Shown: positions 47,905 through 57,211 of the stretch, piece after piece
Numbering within the stretch: position 1 is the stretch's first letter
Layout of the letters: each line of letters opens with the position of its first letter
DNA from: Acidovorax sp. NCPPB 3576
GTDB lineage: Bacteria > Pseudomonadota > Gammaproteobacteria > Burkholderiales > Burkholderiaceae_C
DNA: 64,000 bases
NCBI RefSeq assembly: GCF_028473605.1
Contig: NZ_CP097267.1
Span: 3,030,501-3,094,500, forward strand
Reading direction: 5' to 3'
The notes under the pieces: generated by a model
What the model was told of the DNA's origin: nothing
Database searches by the model: none
What the model saw: the letters and a program-made list of their open reading frames with translations, nothing else
Program-made: the position numbers and the translations under genes

Positions 47905-49239
47905 TTGCCCTCTGCAGGCGCGCCGCGCCGCATTCGTTCCCGCTTGAAGCCTCGCATGCCTGCGGGACGTTCTCCCTGGAGCCGCGGCATGGCGGCGGGC
48001 ATGGCGCTGTCGCTGCTGGCGGCGGCCTTGCCCACCCACGCCCAGGGCGACAAGCTGCGCGCCGTGGGCAAGAACGCGCGCACGGCGCCCGTGCGCATCG
48101 CCCCGCTCGCCGATGGCCTGGCGGAAAAGCGCCTGATGGAGGTGTACCGCCTCACCGGCGAAGGCAAGGGCCGGGAAGCCCTGGCCAAGGCCGAAAGCCT
48201 GGTGCGCGACCACCCGAATTTTCAGCTCGCGCAATTGGCGTTGGGCGACTTGCTGTCGGCCCGCACGCGGCCGCTGCGGCAGATGGGCGACGTGCCGGCC
48301 GGCCAGGGCGATTCCCCGCCGCCGCAGGAAGCCGCCGACGTGCTGGCCGAACTGCGCGCGGAATCGCGCCAGCGCACGGACGCCCTGCGGGTGCGCCCCC
48401 AGGCGCGCACCATTCCCGCCCAGTTCATCGAGCTGTCGCTGCGCTCGCGGCACGCGATCGCGGTCGATGCGTCGCGCTCGCGGCTCTATCTGTTCGAGAA
48501 CACGCCCAACGGGCTGGAACTCGTGGCCGACTACTACGCCTCGGTGGGCAAGCTGGGCATCGAAAAGCTCATCGAGGGCGACCAGCGCACCCCGCTGGGC
48601 GTGTACTTCATCACGAGCCGCCTGGACCCGGCCACGCTCAAGGACTTCTACGGCGCCGGCGCCCTGCCCATCAACTACCCCAATCCGCTGGACCAGAGCC
48701 GCGGCAAGACGGGCAGCGGCATCTGGCTGCACGGCACGCCGCCGGACCAATTTTCTCGCGCGCCGCTGGCCACCGACGGGTGCCTGGCCCTGGCCAATCC
48801 GGACCTGGAGCGCATCCTGCGCACGGTGGAGCCGCGGTCCACGCCGGTGGTGATCGCGCGGCAGCTGCAATGGGTGCCGCCCCACAGCATGCAGGCCGAC
48901 CGCAAGGCGTTCGACGCGGTGCTGGATGCCTGGCGCACTGCCAAGTCGCAGGGCGACCTGCAGCGTCTGATGGGGTTTTACGCCCCCACGTTCCAGAGCT
49001 ACGGCAAGATGCCGCTTCAGGAGTTTTCCAAGCAGCTGGGCGCGGAAACGCGTGCGCTGCGCGGGCGGCCGATCCAGCTCAAGGACAAGACCCTGCTGCG
49101 CTGGACGGATGCCTCCGACACCATGGTGGTAACGTTCGGCGAGGTCATCGAAGGGGCCCGCACCGGCCCCGTCAAGCGCCAGTACTGGACGCGCAAGGGC
49201 AACCAATGGCAGATATTTTTCGAAGGAGTGATTGGATGA
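47905..49239 (+). CDS. L,D-transpeptidase (YkuD domain) with NTF2-like tail
   Basis: A 444-residue periplasmic enzyme: signal peptide near 28-46, helical stalk, YkuD domain (about 170-310) with His276 (WLHGTPPD) and catalytic Cys293 in TDGCLAL, and an NTF2-like C-terminal domain resembling that of the preceding TPR protein. It would form 3-3 cross-links or attach proteins to peptidoglycan. The start is unclear: TTG at 47905 or ATG at 47956; neither has a strong ribosome-binding site. Its stop overlaps the ppiA start by four bases. Confidence 0.88.
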   Translation: MPSAGAPRRIRSRLKPRMPAGRSPWSRGMAAGMALSLLAAALPTHAQGDKLRAVGKNARTAPVRIAPLADGLAEKRLMEVYRLTGEGKGREALAKAESLVRDHPNFQLAQLALGDLLSARTRPLRQMGDVPAGQGDSPPPQEAADVLAELRAESRQRTDALRVRPQARTIPAQFIELSLRSRHAIAVDASRSRLYLFENTPNGLELVADYYASVGKLGIEKLIEGDQRTPLGVYFITSRLDPATLKDFYGAGALPINYPNPLDQSRGKTGSGIWLHGTPPDQFSRAPLATDGCLALANPDLERILRTVEPRSTPVVIARQLQWVPPHSMQADRKAFDAVLDAWRTAKSQGDLQRLMGFYAPTFQSYGKMPLQEFSKQLGAETRALRGRPIQLKDKTLLRWTDASDTMVVTFGEVIEGARTGPVKRQYWTRKGNQWQIFFEGVIG

Positions 49240-49820
49240 TTTCCAGAAGAAATTCGACCCTGGCGCTTGCCAGCATGGCGCTGGCAGCTATCGTTTCCGT
49301 AGCACCTGCGCACGCGCAAGATGCGGCTGCACCGAAGGTGAAGCTCACCACGTCGCTGGGCGACATCGTGGTGCAGCTCGATCCCGCCAAGGCCCCGAAG
49401 ACGGTGGACAACTTCCTGTCCTATGTGAAGGACAAGCACTACGACGGCACCGTCTTCCACCGCGTGATCAACGGCTTCATGATCCAGGGCGGCGGCTTCA
49501 CGCCCGACATGCAGCAAAAGCCCACCAAGCCGCCGATCCCGCTGGAGGCCAACAACGGCCTCAAGAACGACAACTACACCATCGCCATGGCGCGAACCGG
49601 CAACCCGGATTCGGCCACGTCGCAGTTCTTCATCAACGTGAAGGACAACGCCATGCTCAACGCCACCTCCGAAGGCAACGGCTACGCCGTGTTCGGCAAG
49701 GTGGTCTCGGGCACCGACGTGGTGGACAAGATCAAGGCCGTGTCCACGGGCAACAAGGGCATGCACCAGAACGTGCCCGCGACGCCCGTCGTCATCACCT
49801 CCGCCACCGTGGTCAAGTAA
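49236..49820 (+). CDS. ppiA: Periplasmic peptidyl-prolyl cis-trans isomerase A
   Basis: A 194-residue cyclophilin with a signal peptide (1-27, APAHAQ) and the core motifs [15 protein letters not shown] and TSQFFINV, so the catalytic Arg (FHRV) is present. It speeds prolyl isomerisation in exported proteins. GAAGGAG lies ahead of the ATG, which overlaps the transpeptidase stop. The signal-peptide region (49250-49303) weakly resembles the dispersed repeat. A cytoplasmic paralogue follows. Confidence 0.93.
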   Translation: MISRRNSTLALASMALAAIVSVAPAHAQDAAAPKVKLTTSLGDIVVQLDPAKAPKTVDNFLSYVKDKHYDGTVFHRVINGFMIQGGGFTPDMQQKPTKPPIPLEANNGLKNDNYTIAMARTGNPDSATSQFFINVKDNAMLNATSEGNGYAVFGKVVSGTDVVDKIKAVSTGNKGMHQNVPATPVVITSATVVK

Positions 49821-49865
49821 GCCCGTCGGCACGACCACCGCCCCCAAAGAACCCCAAGGAATCCC

Positions 49866-50372
49866 ATGAGCAACCCCCAAGTCGAACTGCACATCGCCGG
49901 CCACGGCGTCATCACCCTCGAACTCGATGCCGAAAAGGCGCCGAAGTCCACCGAGAACTTCCTCGCCTACGTGAAGAAGGGCCACTACGACAACACGGTC
50001 TTTCACCGCGTGATCCCCGGCTTCATGGTGCAGGGCGGCGGCTTCGAGCCCGGCATGAACCAGAAGGGCACCGACGCTCCGATCGAGAACGAGGCCAACA
50101 ATGGCCTGAAGAACGCCAACTACACCGTGGCCATGGCCCGCACGAGCGATCCGCACTCGGCCACCGCCCAGTTCTTCATCAACGTGGCCGACAACGGCTT
50201 CCTGAACCACACCGCGCCGTCCGCACAGGGCTGGGGCTATGCCGTTTTCGGCAAGGTGGTCAAGGGCACCGAGGTGGTGGATGCCATCAAGGGCGTGAAG
50301 ACCGGCCGCAAGGGCTTCCATGACGACGTGCCCAAGGACGACGTGATCATCGAGAAGGCCGTCGCCCTGTAA
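49866..50372 (+). CDS. ppiB: Cytoplasmic peptidyl-prolyl cis-trans isomerase B
   Basis: A 168-residue cyclophilin without signal peptide. Motifs [15 protein letters not shown] and TAQFFINV match those of the upstream gene, so the two arose by duplication and one copy gained export. Cytoplasmic prolyl isomerase. AAGGA precedes the ATG; 45 bp from ppiA and 37 bp from lpxH on the same strand. Confidence 0.95.
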   Translation: MSNPQVELHIAGHGVITLELDAEKAPKSTENFLAYVKKGHYDNTVFHRVIPGFMVQGGGFEPGMNQKGTDAPIENEANNGLKNANYTVAMARTSDPHSATAQFFINVADNGFLNHTAPSAQGWGYAVFGKVVKGTEVVDAIKGVKTGRKGFHDDVPKDDVIIEKAVAL

Positions 50373-50409
50373 TCGCGGCGACCGCGGCGCACCCACCCCC
50401 GCCCGCCCC

Positions 50410-51198
50410 GTGACCACGACCGTGCCCCGGTTCGAGGAGCTTGCCGCTCCTTCGGACTGGCGCACGGTCGAATTCATTTCCGACCTGCACCTGCAGGCCA
50501 GCGAGCCCGACACGTTCACCGCCTGGCGGCGCTATCTGCAGACCACCGACGCGAGCGCGGTGTTCATCCTGGGCGACTTGTTCGAAGTCTGGGTGGGCGA
50601 CGACTGCATCGACGATGCCGAGGGCGCCTTCGAGGCCGAATGCGGCGCCATGCTGCGCGAGGCAACCCGCCAGCGGCCGGTGTTCTTCATGCACGGCAAC
50701 CGCGATTTCCTCATCGGACCGCGCTTTCTGGCCCGCTGCGGCCTGACGGGGCTGAACGACCCGACGGTGCTGCAGTTCGGCGGCGAACGCACCGTGCTCA
50801 GCCACGGCGATCTGCTCTGCCTGGACGACGTGGACTACCAGCGCTTTCGCGCGCAGGCCCGCAGCACGCAATGGCAGCAGCGGTTCCTGTCCCAGCCGCT
50901 GGCCGTGCGGCGCGCACAGGCCCGCGGCATCCGCGAGCAGAGCGAGGCGCGCAAGCAGTCCGGCGACGCCGCCTACGCCGATCTGGACGGCCCGGCCACG
51001 CAGCAATGGCTGCAGGCCGCAGGCGCCCGCACGCTGATCCACGGCCACACGCACCGCCCCGCCGTGCACGCCGTGGGCCCGGGCCTGCAGCGCGTGGTGC
51101 TGAGCGACTGGGACGCGACCGCCCGCCCGCCGCGTGCCGAGGTGCTGCGCCTGTCGCCCGGCCAGGGCTTGGAACGGCTCGCCGCCGTCCCCATGTAG
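50410..51198 (+). CDS. lpxH: UDP-2,3-diacylglucosamine diphosphatase
   Basis: A 262-residue calcineurin-like phosphoesterase that makes lipid X (2,3-diacylglucosamine-1-phosphate) in lipid A synthesis, on the inner face of the inner membrane. Metal motifs: DLH (25-27), GDLFEVW with Asp56, GNRD (96-99) and HGHTH (211-215). The start is GTG at 50410. The pairing ppiB-lpxH is widely conserved in proteobacteria. Confidence 0.94.
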   Translation: MTTTVPRFEELAAPSDWRTVEFISDLHLQASEPDTFTAWRRYLQTTDASAVFILGDLFEVWVGDDCIDDAEGAFEAECGAMLREATRQRPVFFMHGNRDFLIGPRFLARCGLTGLNDPTVLQFGGERTVLSHGDLLCLDDVDYQRFRAQARSTQWQQRFLSQPLAVRRAQARGIREQSEARKQSGDAAYADLDGPATQQWLQAAGARTLIHGHTHRPAVHAVGPGLQRVVLSDWDATARPPRAEVLRLSPGQGLERLAAVPM

Positions 51199-51251
51199 GC
51201 AGCATCTTTTTTCCCACCAGGGAGTGCGCAAGCAGGCCCTCCCCCTCTTTC

Positions 51252-52073
51252 ATGCCTGCTCTCTGGAACAAACTCTGGCACCGCGTGCGCGCGGCCGTCG
51301 CCCCCGTGCCGGAGATCTCCGCCCCGCTCTGGCTGCAGACCCTGCAGCGCTATCCGTTCCTGTCCGCCCTGCCGCTGCAGGACCAGGCCAAGCTGAGGGC
51401 CTTGAGCGCCCTCTTTCTGCAGCGCAAGGAGTTCACCGGCGCGCATGGCCTGGCAGTGACCGATGCCATGGCGGTCGCCATCGCCGCCCAGGCGTGCCTG
51501 CCCGTGCTGCACTGGGGCACGCCCGCCCAGGCGCTCGACTGGTACGACGATTTCGTGGGCATCGTGGTGCACCCCGGCGAGGCCGTGGCCCGCCGGCAGT
51601 CCACCGACGAGGCCGGCGTGGTGCACGACTACACCGAGGTGCTGCTGGGCGAGGCCATGCACCGGGGCCCGGTCATGCTGAGCTGGCCGGCCGTGGACAG
51701 CGCGGGCAGCGGGCAGGACCGGGGCATGAGCGTGGTCATCCACGAGTTCGTGCACAAGCTGGACATGCGCAACGGCAATGCCGACGGCTACCCGCCCCTG
51801 CCTCCGGGCTTTCTGGGCACCACCAGCACGCAGGCAGCACGGCAAGCGTGGAGCACGGCATGGCAGCCGGCATACGACGCCTTTCGGGAGCGCGTGATCA
51901 TCGCCGAGCGCTTTGGCGGCGAGTGGCCCTGGCTGGACGCCTACGGAGCGACCGCCCCGGCCGAGTTCTTCGCCGTGGCGTGCGAGGCGTACTTCGTGGA
52001 CCGGGCGACGTTCGCCGCCGAGTTCCCGGGCCTGATGCCGACGCTGGACGCGTTCTACCGCCGGGGATTGTGA
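51252..52073 (+). CDS. mtfA: M90 family zinc metallopeptidase MtfA
   Basis: A 273-residue cytoplasmic protease with the zinc motif HEFVH (164-168) and a later Glu in AVACEAYF as the third ligand. In E. coli MtfA binds the repressor Mlc and affects glucose transport regulation; here the partner is unknown. The protein begins with a membrane-near amphipathic segment but has no clear signal peptide. ATG at 51252, 53 bp from lpxH; no strong ribosome-binding site seen. Confidence 0.9.
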   Translation: MPALWNKLWHRVRAAVAPVPEISAPLWLQTLQRYPFLSALPLQDQAKLRALSALFLQRKEFTGAHGLAVTDAMAVAIAAQACLPVLHWGTPAQALDWYDDFVGIVVHPGEAVARRQSTDEAGVVHDYTEVLLGEAMHRGPVMLSWPAVDSAGSGQDRGMSVVIHEFVHKLDMRNGNADGYPPLPPGFLGTTSTQAARQAWSTAWQPAYDAFRERVIIAERFGGEWPWLDAYGATAPAEFFAVACEAYFVDRATFAAEFPGLMPTLDAFYRRGL

Positions 52074-52078
52074 GTCAA

Positions 52079-52130
52079 AACCCCTTCACGCCCTAGATTT
52101 CATTGCCCTGGTTGCTATCATTTATATAGC
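52079..52130 (-). repeat. Dispersed palindromic repeat, copy f
   Basis: Core GCTATcatttatATAGC (52114-52130); minus-strand tail AACCAGGGCAATG then TCTAGGGCG. It fills the gap between the converging mtfA and monooxygenase genes. Confidence 0.72.
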
Positions 52131-52157
52131 AAATGCCACCCTGGCCGGCGCGGGCGC

Positions 52158-52460
52158 TCACAGCGCGGATTCGAACAGTTCCAGCTGCGGCGGCCCCAGG
52201 TACAGATCGCGCTTTTGCCCCGCGCCCGCGTGCGCGGCCCGGAACGCGTCGGAGCGGGTCCACGCCTCGAAATCCGCGCGCGATGCCCAGACGGTGTGCG
52301 ATGCGAACAGCGTGTGCTCGGGCGTCGTGTCGCCCCGCAGCAGGTGAAAGGCCTGAAAGCCTGGCACCTGCGCCAGGTGGCTGTCGCGCTGGCGCCAGAT
52401 CTCGACGAACGCTTCCTCACGGCCGGGGGCGATGCGGAAACGGTTCATGGCAACGAACAT
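52158..52460 (-). CDS. Antibiotic biosynthesis monooxygenase-like (possible haem-degrading) protein
   Basis: A 100-residue ferredoxin-like alpha/beta barrel protein of the ABM family. The pattern FVAMNRFRIAPG...FVEIWRQRDSHLAQVPGF...SHTVWASRADFEAWTRSDAFRAAH strongly resembles IsdG/HmoA-type haem oxygenases; no haem link is proven here. The start at 52460 has GAGGAG upstream. Single gene. Overlaps no neighbour. Confidence 0.82.
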   Translation of the reverse strand: MFVAMNRFRIAPGREEAFVEIWRQRDSHLAQVPGFQAFHLLRGDTTPEHTLFASHTVWASRADFEAWTRSDAFRAAHAGAGQKRDLYLGPPQLELFESAL

Positions 52461-52574
52461 GGTGGGAAACTCCTCGAAGTGAAACAGCAGGAAGGGGGCC
52501 GCATTCAACAGCCGGTGGAAGCGCGGCACGCGCCGGCCGCAGAACGGCAACACCGCCGGCGCGCCCGTGGCGCT

Positions 52575-53462
52575 TCAGGGCTTGCGCGCCATCTCGCCCG
52601 TCGCGACCCGGCGGCGCAGCTCGGCCAGCACGGTTTTCATCCGCCGCTCGTTCTCCACGCCCATGCGCACCAGGATCTTCTGTCCGCTGGACAAAGCCTG
52701 TAGCTTCGGGTCGGCGAACTCGTATCGCACCCAGGGGCGCGTCGAAGGCACCTCGCCGGTCACCTTGGTGAGCTGCACCTGCACCGGACCCGTGGGCTCG
52801 GGCGCCTGCAGCAGGTTGTCCAGCGTGGCCACCAGGCGGTCGTTGAAGTAGCGGCGCGGAAAGCCCAGTTCTTCATACGCCTGCTGGAACAGCGGGTACA
52901 GCCTGGCATACAGCGCGACGGCCTGGTCCTGCGGAATGGCCTCGGCCAGCATGACGAAGGCGCGGTAGCGGCCTGCATTGGTGGCGGCGATCGTCTCGGT
53001 GTCGCCGCCCTCGCCATCCACCAGAAACCGCTGCGGCATGGGCTGCACGGGCCACAGGCGGGACGGCGCACTCTGGCGCGACAGGTTGTCCACCGTGGCC
53101 ACCGCGCGCTGCACGAAACCGTCCATGCGCAGCAGCGTCGCAACCGATTCCGCCCCGACCCATCCCGTGACCGCTTCGGTCAGAGGGCGGTCCGATTCGG
53201 CCAGGGTGGGGAGCTTGGCATCGGGCGGCTGCACCGTGTCCATGGGGTTCTGGGGGCCTGAGGCCGCGGATGCGGGCGGCGTGGCGGCCTGGGACGCGGG
53301 CTGGCTGGCCACGGGCGGCAACGCCACCGGATCGGACGCCGGGCGCCCCCAGAACCACCAGGCCGCGCCCGCGCCCAGCGCGCCAGCGACCAGCACCCAC
53401 GGAATCCAGGCGCGCGAAGCCTGCTGCGCGGGCCGCAACTCCACCGTGTCACGTTCAGGCAT
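52575..53462 (-). CDS. DUF3014 domain membrane protein
   Basis: A 295-residue protein with one N-terminal membrane helix (about 19-40), a Pro/Ala/Ser linker (45-85) and a C-terminal helical domain matching DUF3014 (LPTLAESDRPLTEAV... to the end). The soluble part should face the periplasm. No function is known. AAAGGAGG directly precedes the ATG at 53462, so the start is firm; a frame to 53744 is rejected. The gap 53463-53688 shows nothing else. Confidence 0.85.
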   Translation of the reverse strand: MPERDTVELRPAQQASRAWIPWVLVAGALGAGAAWWFWGRPASDPVALPPVASQPASQAATPPASAASGPQNPMDTVQPPDAKLPTLAESDRPLTEAVTGWVGAESVATLLRMDGFVQRAVATVDNLSRQSAPSRLWPVQPMPQRFLVDGEGGDTETIAATNAGRYRAFVMLAEAIPQDQAVALYARLYPLFQQAYEELGFPRRYFNDRLVATLDNLLQAPEPTGPVQVQLTKVTGEVPSTRPWVRYEFADPKLQALSSGQKILVRMGVENERRMKTVLAELRRRVATGEMARKP

Positions 53463-53688
53463 GAATGCCTCCTTTTCTCGGGTTTCGGGAAAGCCGCGGT
53501 AGAAAGACAAGACGCCCCCGCGGCCGCCCATCGATTGGAAGCGATGGACTCCGCCGGGCCGTAACGCCGTGTGACGGGACCGGACACCGATGGCATCGGC
53601 ATGTCTTGGCACCGCGCGGTGGCCGGTGGAAGCCGGCCGGGGTCCATGCCAGGGACGGAGGGCCTGCAGCCCACCACCCGCCAGCCCT

Positions 53689-54366
53689 TCAGCGAGCGGC
53701 GTGCGGCTGCGGGTGTTCCAGGCCGCCCAGCCACCCCATGGCATCGGTCAGTTCGGCCTGCCGGATCTCATGCGCGCCGGGGTATTCGCGGTAGGTCAGG
53801 TCCAGTGAAAGCCCTTGGGCATGGTCGCGGATGGCGTGCGCGTGGGCCAGGGGAATCACGTTGTCCTGCACGCCGTGGCTCACCCAGAGCAGCTTGCCGC
53901 GCATGGCCTCGGCGGCGGCTGCAAAAGGCATTGCCTGGGGCAGCAACCGGCTGTGCCACACCATGGCGGCGTGCAGCAGTTCCGGCCGGGTGAACAGCAG
54001 GGACAAAGCCATGATGCCGCCCTGGCTGAATCCGCCCAGCACCACCCGCTCGGGCGGCACACCCAGTTGCAACGCGGCGGCTTCGACGGTCAGCGCCACC
54101 AGCGAACGGCTGGCCGCCTCCTGGGGTTCGTTGATGGAGCGGCTACCATCGGGCAGCACGGAAAACTCGAACCACGCGTGCGCTCCCGGACCCATGGTGT
54201 GCGGCGCGCGCAGGCTCACGACATGGAAGTGCGAGGGAACGTGAGGCGCCAGGCCGAACAGGTCACCCTCATTGCTGCCCACGCCGTGCATGAGCACGAG
54301 CAGCCAGGGCGAGGCGGTGTGGGGCGCGGCGGGGCGGTTCAAAAAGGGAAGCGGCAGATCAAGCAT
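53689..54366 (-). CDS. Carboxylesterase/phospholipase-type hydrolase
   Basis: A 225-residue serine hydrolase of the alpha/beta-hydrolase (YpfH-like carboxylesterase/phospholipase) family. Nucleophile Ser114 in GFSQGG; Asp near 170 in VSHGVQDNVIP; His near 201 in PGAHEIRQ. No signal peptide, hence cytoplasmic. Substrates of the family are short esters or lysophospholipids. ATG at 54366. Confidence 0.87.
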   Translation of the reverse strand: MLDLPLPFLNRPAAPHTASPWLLVLMHGVGSNEGDLFGLAPHVPSHFHVVSLRAPHTMGPGAHAWFEFSVLPDGSRSINEPQEAASRSLVALTVEAAALQLGVPPERVVLGGFSQGGIMALSLLFTRPELLHAAMVWHSRLLPQAMPFAAAAEAMRGKLLWVSHGVQDNVIPLAHAHAIRDHAQGLSLDLTYREYPGAHEIRQAELTDAMGWLGGLEHPQPHAAR

Positions 54367-54720
54367 CGATAGGCGTCAGAGGGCATTTCTGCGGGGTTGC
54401 TAAAGGGGCCGAAGTCACGCCAGCTGACGAAAGTGCACGAACAGCGGGGCGCTGGTGGGAAATGCAAAGCAACAAAGCACGGGAGGCACAGCACCACTGC
54501 GTTTTCGTTTCGCTCGATGCACGGGTCCGTTCCCCATCAGGCATGAAGATTTTTCGGTTGCGCACAGATGGGGTTGCTGTCGGCCGTTCCAAGCCCTGGG
54601 AAGCCCAATCAGGGAACGAAAGAGGCGTCCAAATGGTTTCCGAACGTAGTCCACCGTTGGATGGCAGCCTGCGCACCGGAGCGCCCCGCGGGTTAACCCG
54701 CACAGACCGGTGATCGCCCG
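54367..54720. other. 354-bp gap without a supported gene
   Basis: Short frames exist on both strands (for instance a 57-codon plus-strand frame from 54543 and a 79-codon minus-strand frame ending at 54415) but none has a good start site or family likeness. A CGGGTTAACCCG palindrome lies near 54691. I see nothing firm. Confidence 0.5.
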
Positions 54721-55140
54721 TCAGTCTCGCACCGGACCGCGCAATGCCTTGATGCCCGAGCGCACGCTCTTGGATTCCAGGCGCCGCTGTTTCGACCCGT
54801 AAGTCGGCTTGGTGGCGCGGCGGGTGCGCGGCGGCTGCGCCACGCTGGCCACCAGGGCCTGCAGGCGCTGCAGCCCGTCGAGGCGGTTGGCTTCCTGGCT
54901 GCGGTATTGCTGCGCCTTGATGACCAGCACGCCCTCCTGCGTGATCCGGCTGTCGCGCAGGGCGAGCAGGCGCTCCTTCACGCCATCGGGCAATGACGAC
55001 GCCGCAATGTCGAAGCGCAGATGCACCGCGCTCGACACCTTGTTGACGTTCTGCCCGCCAGCGCCCTGCGCGCGCATGGCGGTGATCTCGACCTCGCGCT
55101 CGTCCACCTGGGGAACGAAGGCGCCTGCCGGTGCGTTCAT
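54721..55140 (-). CDS. arfB: Alternative ribosome-rescue factor / peptidyl-tRNA hydrolase ArfB
   Basis: A 139-residue protein with the GGQ motif at 28-30 (GAGGQNVNKV) and a long basic C-terminal tail (TRRATKPTYGSKQRR...), as in ArfB/YaeJ. It enters stalled ribosomes with the tail in the mRNA channel and hydrolyses peptidyl-tRNA without a stop codon. The ATG at 55140 overlaps the upstream hydrolase stop by four bases. Confidence 0.93.
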   Translation of the reverse strand: MNAPAGAFVPQVDEREVEITAMRAQGAGGQNVNKVSSAVHLRFDIAASSLPDGVKERLLALRDSRITQEGVLVIKAQQYRSQEANRLDGLQRLQALVASVAQPPRTRRATKPTYGSKQRRLESKSVRSGIKALRGPVRD

Positions 55141-56075
55141 CGGCCCGCCCGGTCTGCGGACGCGGGCTGCGCACCGTCTGCCAGCGCAGCCAGCAATGCC
55201 GCCATGAAAGCCCGAGGCTGCTCGAACTGCACCCAATGGCCTGCGTCGGGAATGAAATCCAGGCCACGGAAGTCCGGCACCACTGCCTGGAAAGCCGCCT
55301 CCAGCTCCACGATCCAGCGCTTGTAGAGCGCATCGTTGCGGCCATAAATGGCGTGCACCGGGCACGTCACCCGGGGCAGCGAACGCGCAAGGATGTCGGT
55401 GTGCGCCAGCCGGCGGCGCGGCATTCGGTCGCGCACCACGTTGGCCACATGCAGACGCAGTGCCAAGCCTTCGATGAGCGCAGGGTCTTGCAGCATCAGC
55501 ACGGCCAGATTGTGGCGATGCACGTCCAGTTGCTGGTCCGCGGGCAGGTGGCGCCAACCCTTCAATTCGAACTGGCGGTTCGGCACCACGCCCATGGCGG
55601 GGGCGCCGACAACCACCAACTGCCGGGCGAGTTCAGGGTGATCGGCCAGCAGCAGCCCCGCGACCATGCCGCCGAACGAGAACCCCACCAGATCGCAAGG
55701 CTGCGGTCCCCACAGGGCGCGCATGCCAGCGCACAAAGGCTCGACCAAGGCGTCGGCATCGGCACCGACTGGCGGCAGCGCCGAATCACCGAAGCCGGGC
55801 AAGTCCGGCACCCAGACCTGATGGCCTGCCGTCATGAGGTCTTCGATATTGCGCACCCAATGGGTCCAGCTGCCACTCCCGCCATGCAGCAGCACCAGCG
55901 GCGGCCACTGCGGCGACGCCCGGCCCCACGCGTGCCAGACCAGATCGCCCTCGCCGCAGGGCGTGGTGTGCCGTGTGGCCTGGGCCTGCAGGCGCAGCAC
56001 TTCGGGCGGAGCACTGCCCGGCGCCGCGGACAAAGCCGATTCGGCGCTCGCGGCAGGTGCAGGTAGCGTCACCAT
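55137..56075 (-). CDS. Alpha/beta hydrolase
   Basis: A 312-residue hydrolase: HGGSGSW (64-70), nucleophile Ser133 in GFSFGG, probable Asp in YGRNDAL near 260 and His in [11 protein letters not shown] near 288, the usual ester/C-C hydrolase layout. Substrate unknown. ATG at 56075 lies inside the last codons of aroQ (overlap of seven bases), and the stop overlaps arfB, so aroQ-hydrolase-arfB form a tightly packed operon. Confidence 0.87.
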   Translation of the reverse strand: MVTLPAPAASAESALSAAPGSAPPEVLRLQAQATRHTTPCGEGDLVWHAWGRASPQWPPLVLLHGGSGSWTHWVRNIEDLMTAGHQVWVPDLPGFGDSALPPVGADADALVEPLCAGMRALWGPQPCDLVGFSFGGMVAGLLLADHPELARQLVVVGAPAMGVVPNRQFELKGWRHLPADQQLDVHRHNLAVLMLQDPALIEGLALRLHVANVVRDRMPRRRLAHTDILARSLPRVTCPVHAIYGRNDALYKRWIVELEAAFQAVVPDFRGLDFIPDAGHWVQFEQPRAFMAALLAALADGAQPASADRAGR

Positions 56076-56512
56076 CCAGCCAGGCCGTCGATGGCCAGCG
56101 GATAGCCCTGCACGCCAAAGCCACACATCACCGCGCGCGCCGCGCTGGACAAATAGGAGTGGTGGCGGAAGGCCTCGCGTGCGTGCACGTTGCTGATATG
56201 CAACTCCACCAGCGGCACCCCGGTGCCCTTGACCGCATCCAGCAGCGCCACGCTGGTATGGGTGTAAGCGGCGGCGTTCAGCACCACGCCGGCCAGCTCG
56301 CCCGCACCATGCAGTCGGCCGGCTTCGTGGATCCAGTCCACCAGATCGCCTTCGTGGTTGCTTTGGCGGAACTGCAGCGCAAAGCCATGGCGCTCGCACG
56401 CCTGGGCGCACAGCCGCTCCACGTCGGCCAGCGTGTGCACGCCGTACACCGCGGGCTCACGCGTGCCGAGCAGATTCAAATTGGGTCCGTTGAGGACAAA
56501 GACGGTTTTCAC
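56069..56512 (-). CDS. aroQ: 3-Dehydroquinate dehydratase, type II
   Basis: A 147-residue type II dehydroquinase that turns 3-dehydroquinate into 3-dehydroshikimate in aromatic amino acid synthesis. Signatures [13 protein letters not shown] and ...YG with the catalytic Tyr23, and [17 protein letters not shown] with the active His. The start is GTG at 56512, giving the normal family N-terminus ([10 protein letters not shown]); a longer frame to 56563 is rejected. Together with aroC it is the second shikimate gene in this window. Confidence 0.94.
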   Translation of the reverse strand: MKTVFVLNGPNLNLLGTREPAVYGVHTLADVERLCAQACERHGFALQFRQSNHEGDLVDWIHEAGRLHGAGELAGVVLNAAAYTHTSVALLDAVKGTGVPLVELHISNVHAREAFRHHSYLSSAARAVMCGFGVQGYPLAIDGLAGW

Positions 56513-56583
56513 AGGGCCAGCACTCCAGGCAAGGCGTTGCCGCCGATCGGCGAACGCGAACAAGCCGAATTATGCGTGGCGCT

Positions 56584-56613
56584 CCAAAAGAAAACGGCCC
56601 CAAAAAGGGGCCG
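56584..56613 (-). terminator. Terminator of the Pro/Tyr-rich protein gene
   Basis: Stem ACGGCCCC/GGGGCCGT (56593-56600 with 56606-56613), AAAAA loop, followed on the minus strand by TTTTCTTTT. Confidence 0.85.
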
Positions 56614-56648
56614 TCGCGCTGCAGGTGCAGCCGCCAGAGGGAGAGCGG

Positions 56649-57044
56649 TCAGCGACCGCCGTAATAACCTCGGTCGCCTCCGTAGTAGCCACGGTCCCGG
56701 CCATGCCAGTGGCGGCCACCACCGTAATACCCGTAAGGGGCGACCACCACTGGCGGTGGGGGCGCGTAATAGACCGGCCGTGGCGGTGGGTAGTAAACGG
56801 GGGGCGGCGGTGCATAGACCACCGGAGGTGGGCCGTAATAAACGGGACGGGGGGGTGGGTAATACGCTGGCGGTGCCACCACGACGGGGTAGCCGCCGCC
56901 TCCGACACCGACCGCCACGCCGGGCGCCCCGATGCCCACAGACCAGGAAATATCGCGTGCCTGGGCGGCACCGGTGCCCGCCAGGAGGGCGAGCGCCACG
57001 CCGGCGGTGGCGGCCATGGCTGAGAGAGAGCGGCTGTTCGTCAT
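56649..57044 (-). CDS. Secreted Pro/Tyr/Gly-rich repeat protein
   Basis: A 131-residue exported protein: signal peptide about 1-30 (GAAQARD), then repeats of PPPRPVYY / PPPPVVYAP (about 58-95) and a Gly/Tyr/Arg tail (YYGGDRGYYGG). Low complexity; no enzyme motif. Proteins like it are annotated only as hypothetical or virulence-related; they may be envelope structural factors. AAAGGAG precedes the ATG and a terminator follows, so it is a separate unit. Confidence 0.82.
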   Translation of the reverse strand: MTNSRSLSAMAATAGVALALLAGTGAAQARDISWSVGIGAPGVAVGVGGGGYPVVVAPPAYYPPPRPVYYGPPPVVYAPPPPVYYPPPRPVYYAPPPPVVVAPYGYYGGGRHWHGRDRGYYGGDRGYYGGR

Positions 57045-57211
57045 GGAAATCTCCTTTGGATGGGAGCCACCGCCATCGCGGAACTCCCGTGGATGCTCAA
57101 CGCATCAGATGACCGAAAGGATGGCACAAACCCCCTGCGATGTTGTTTCTGGACGTAGCGCGCTGTGTTTCACCCGGTAACGCCCCCGGCACCGCCGCCT
57201 AGAATGCCGCC

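Noticed and set aside
54415..54713. Short frames on both strands between esterase and arfB
   Set aside because: No good start sites, no similarity, and they oppose each other.
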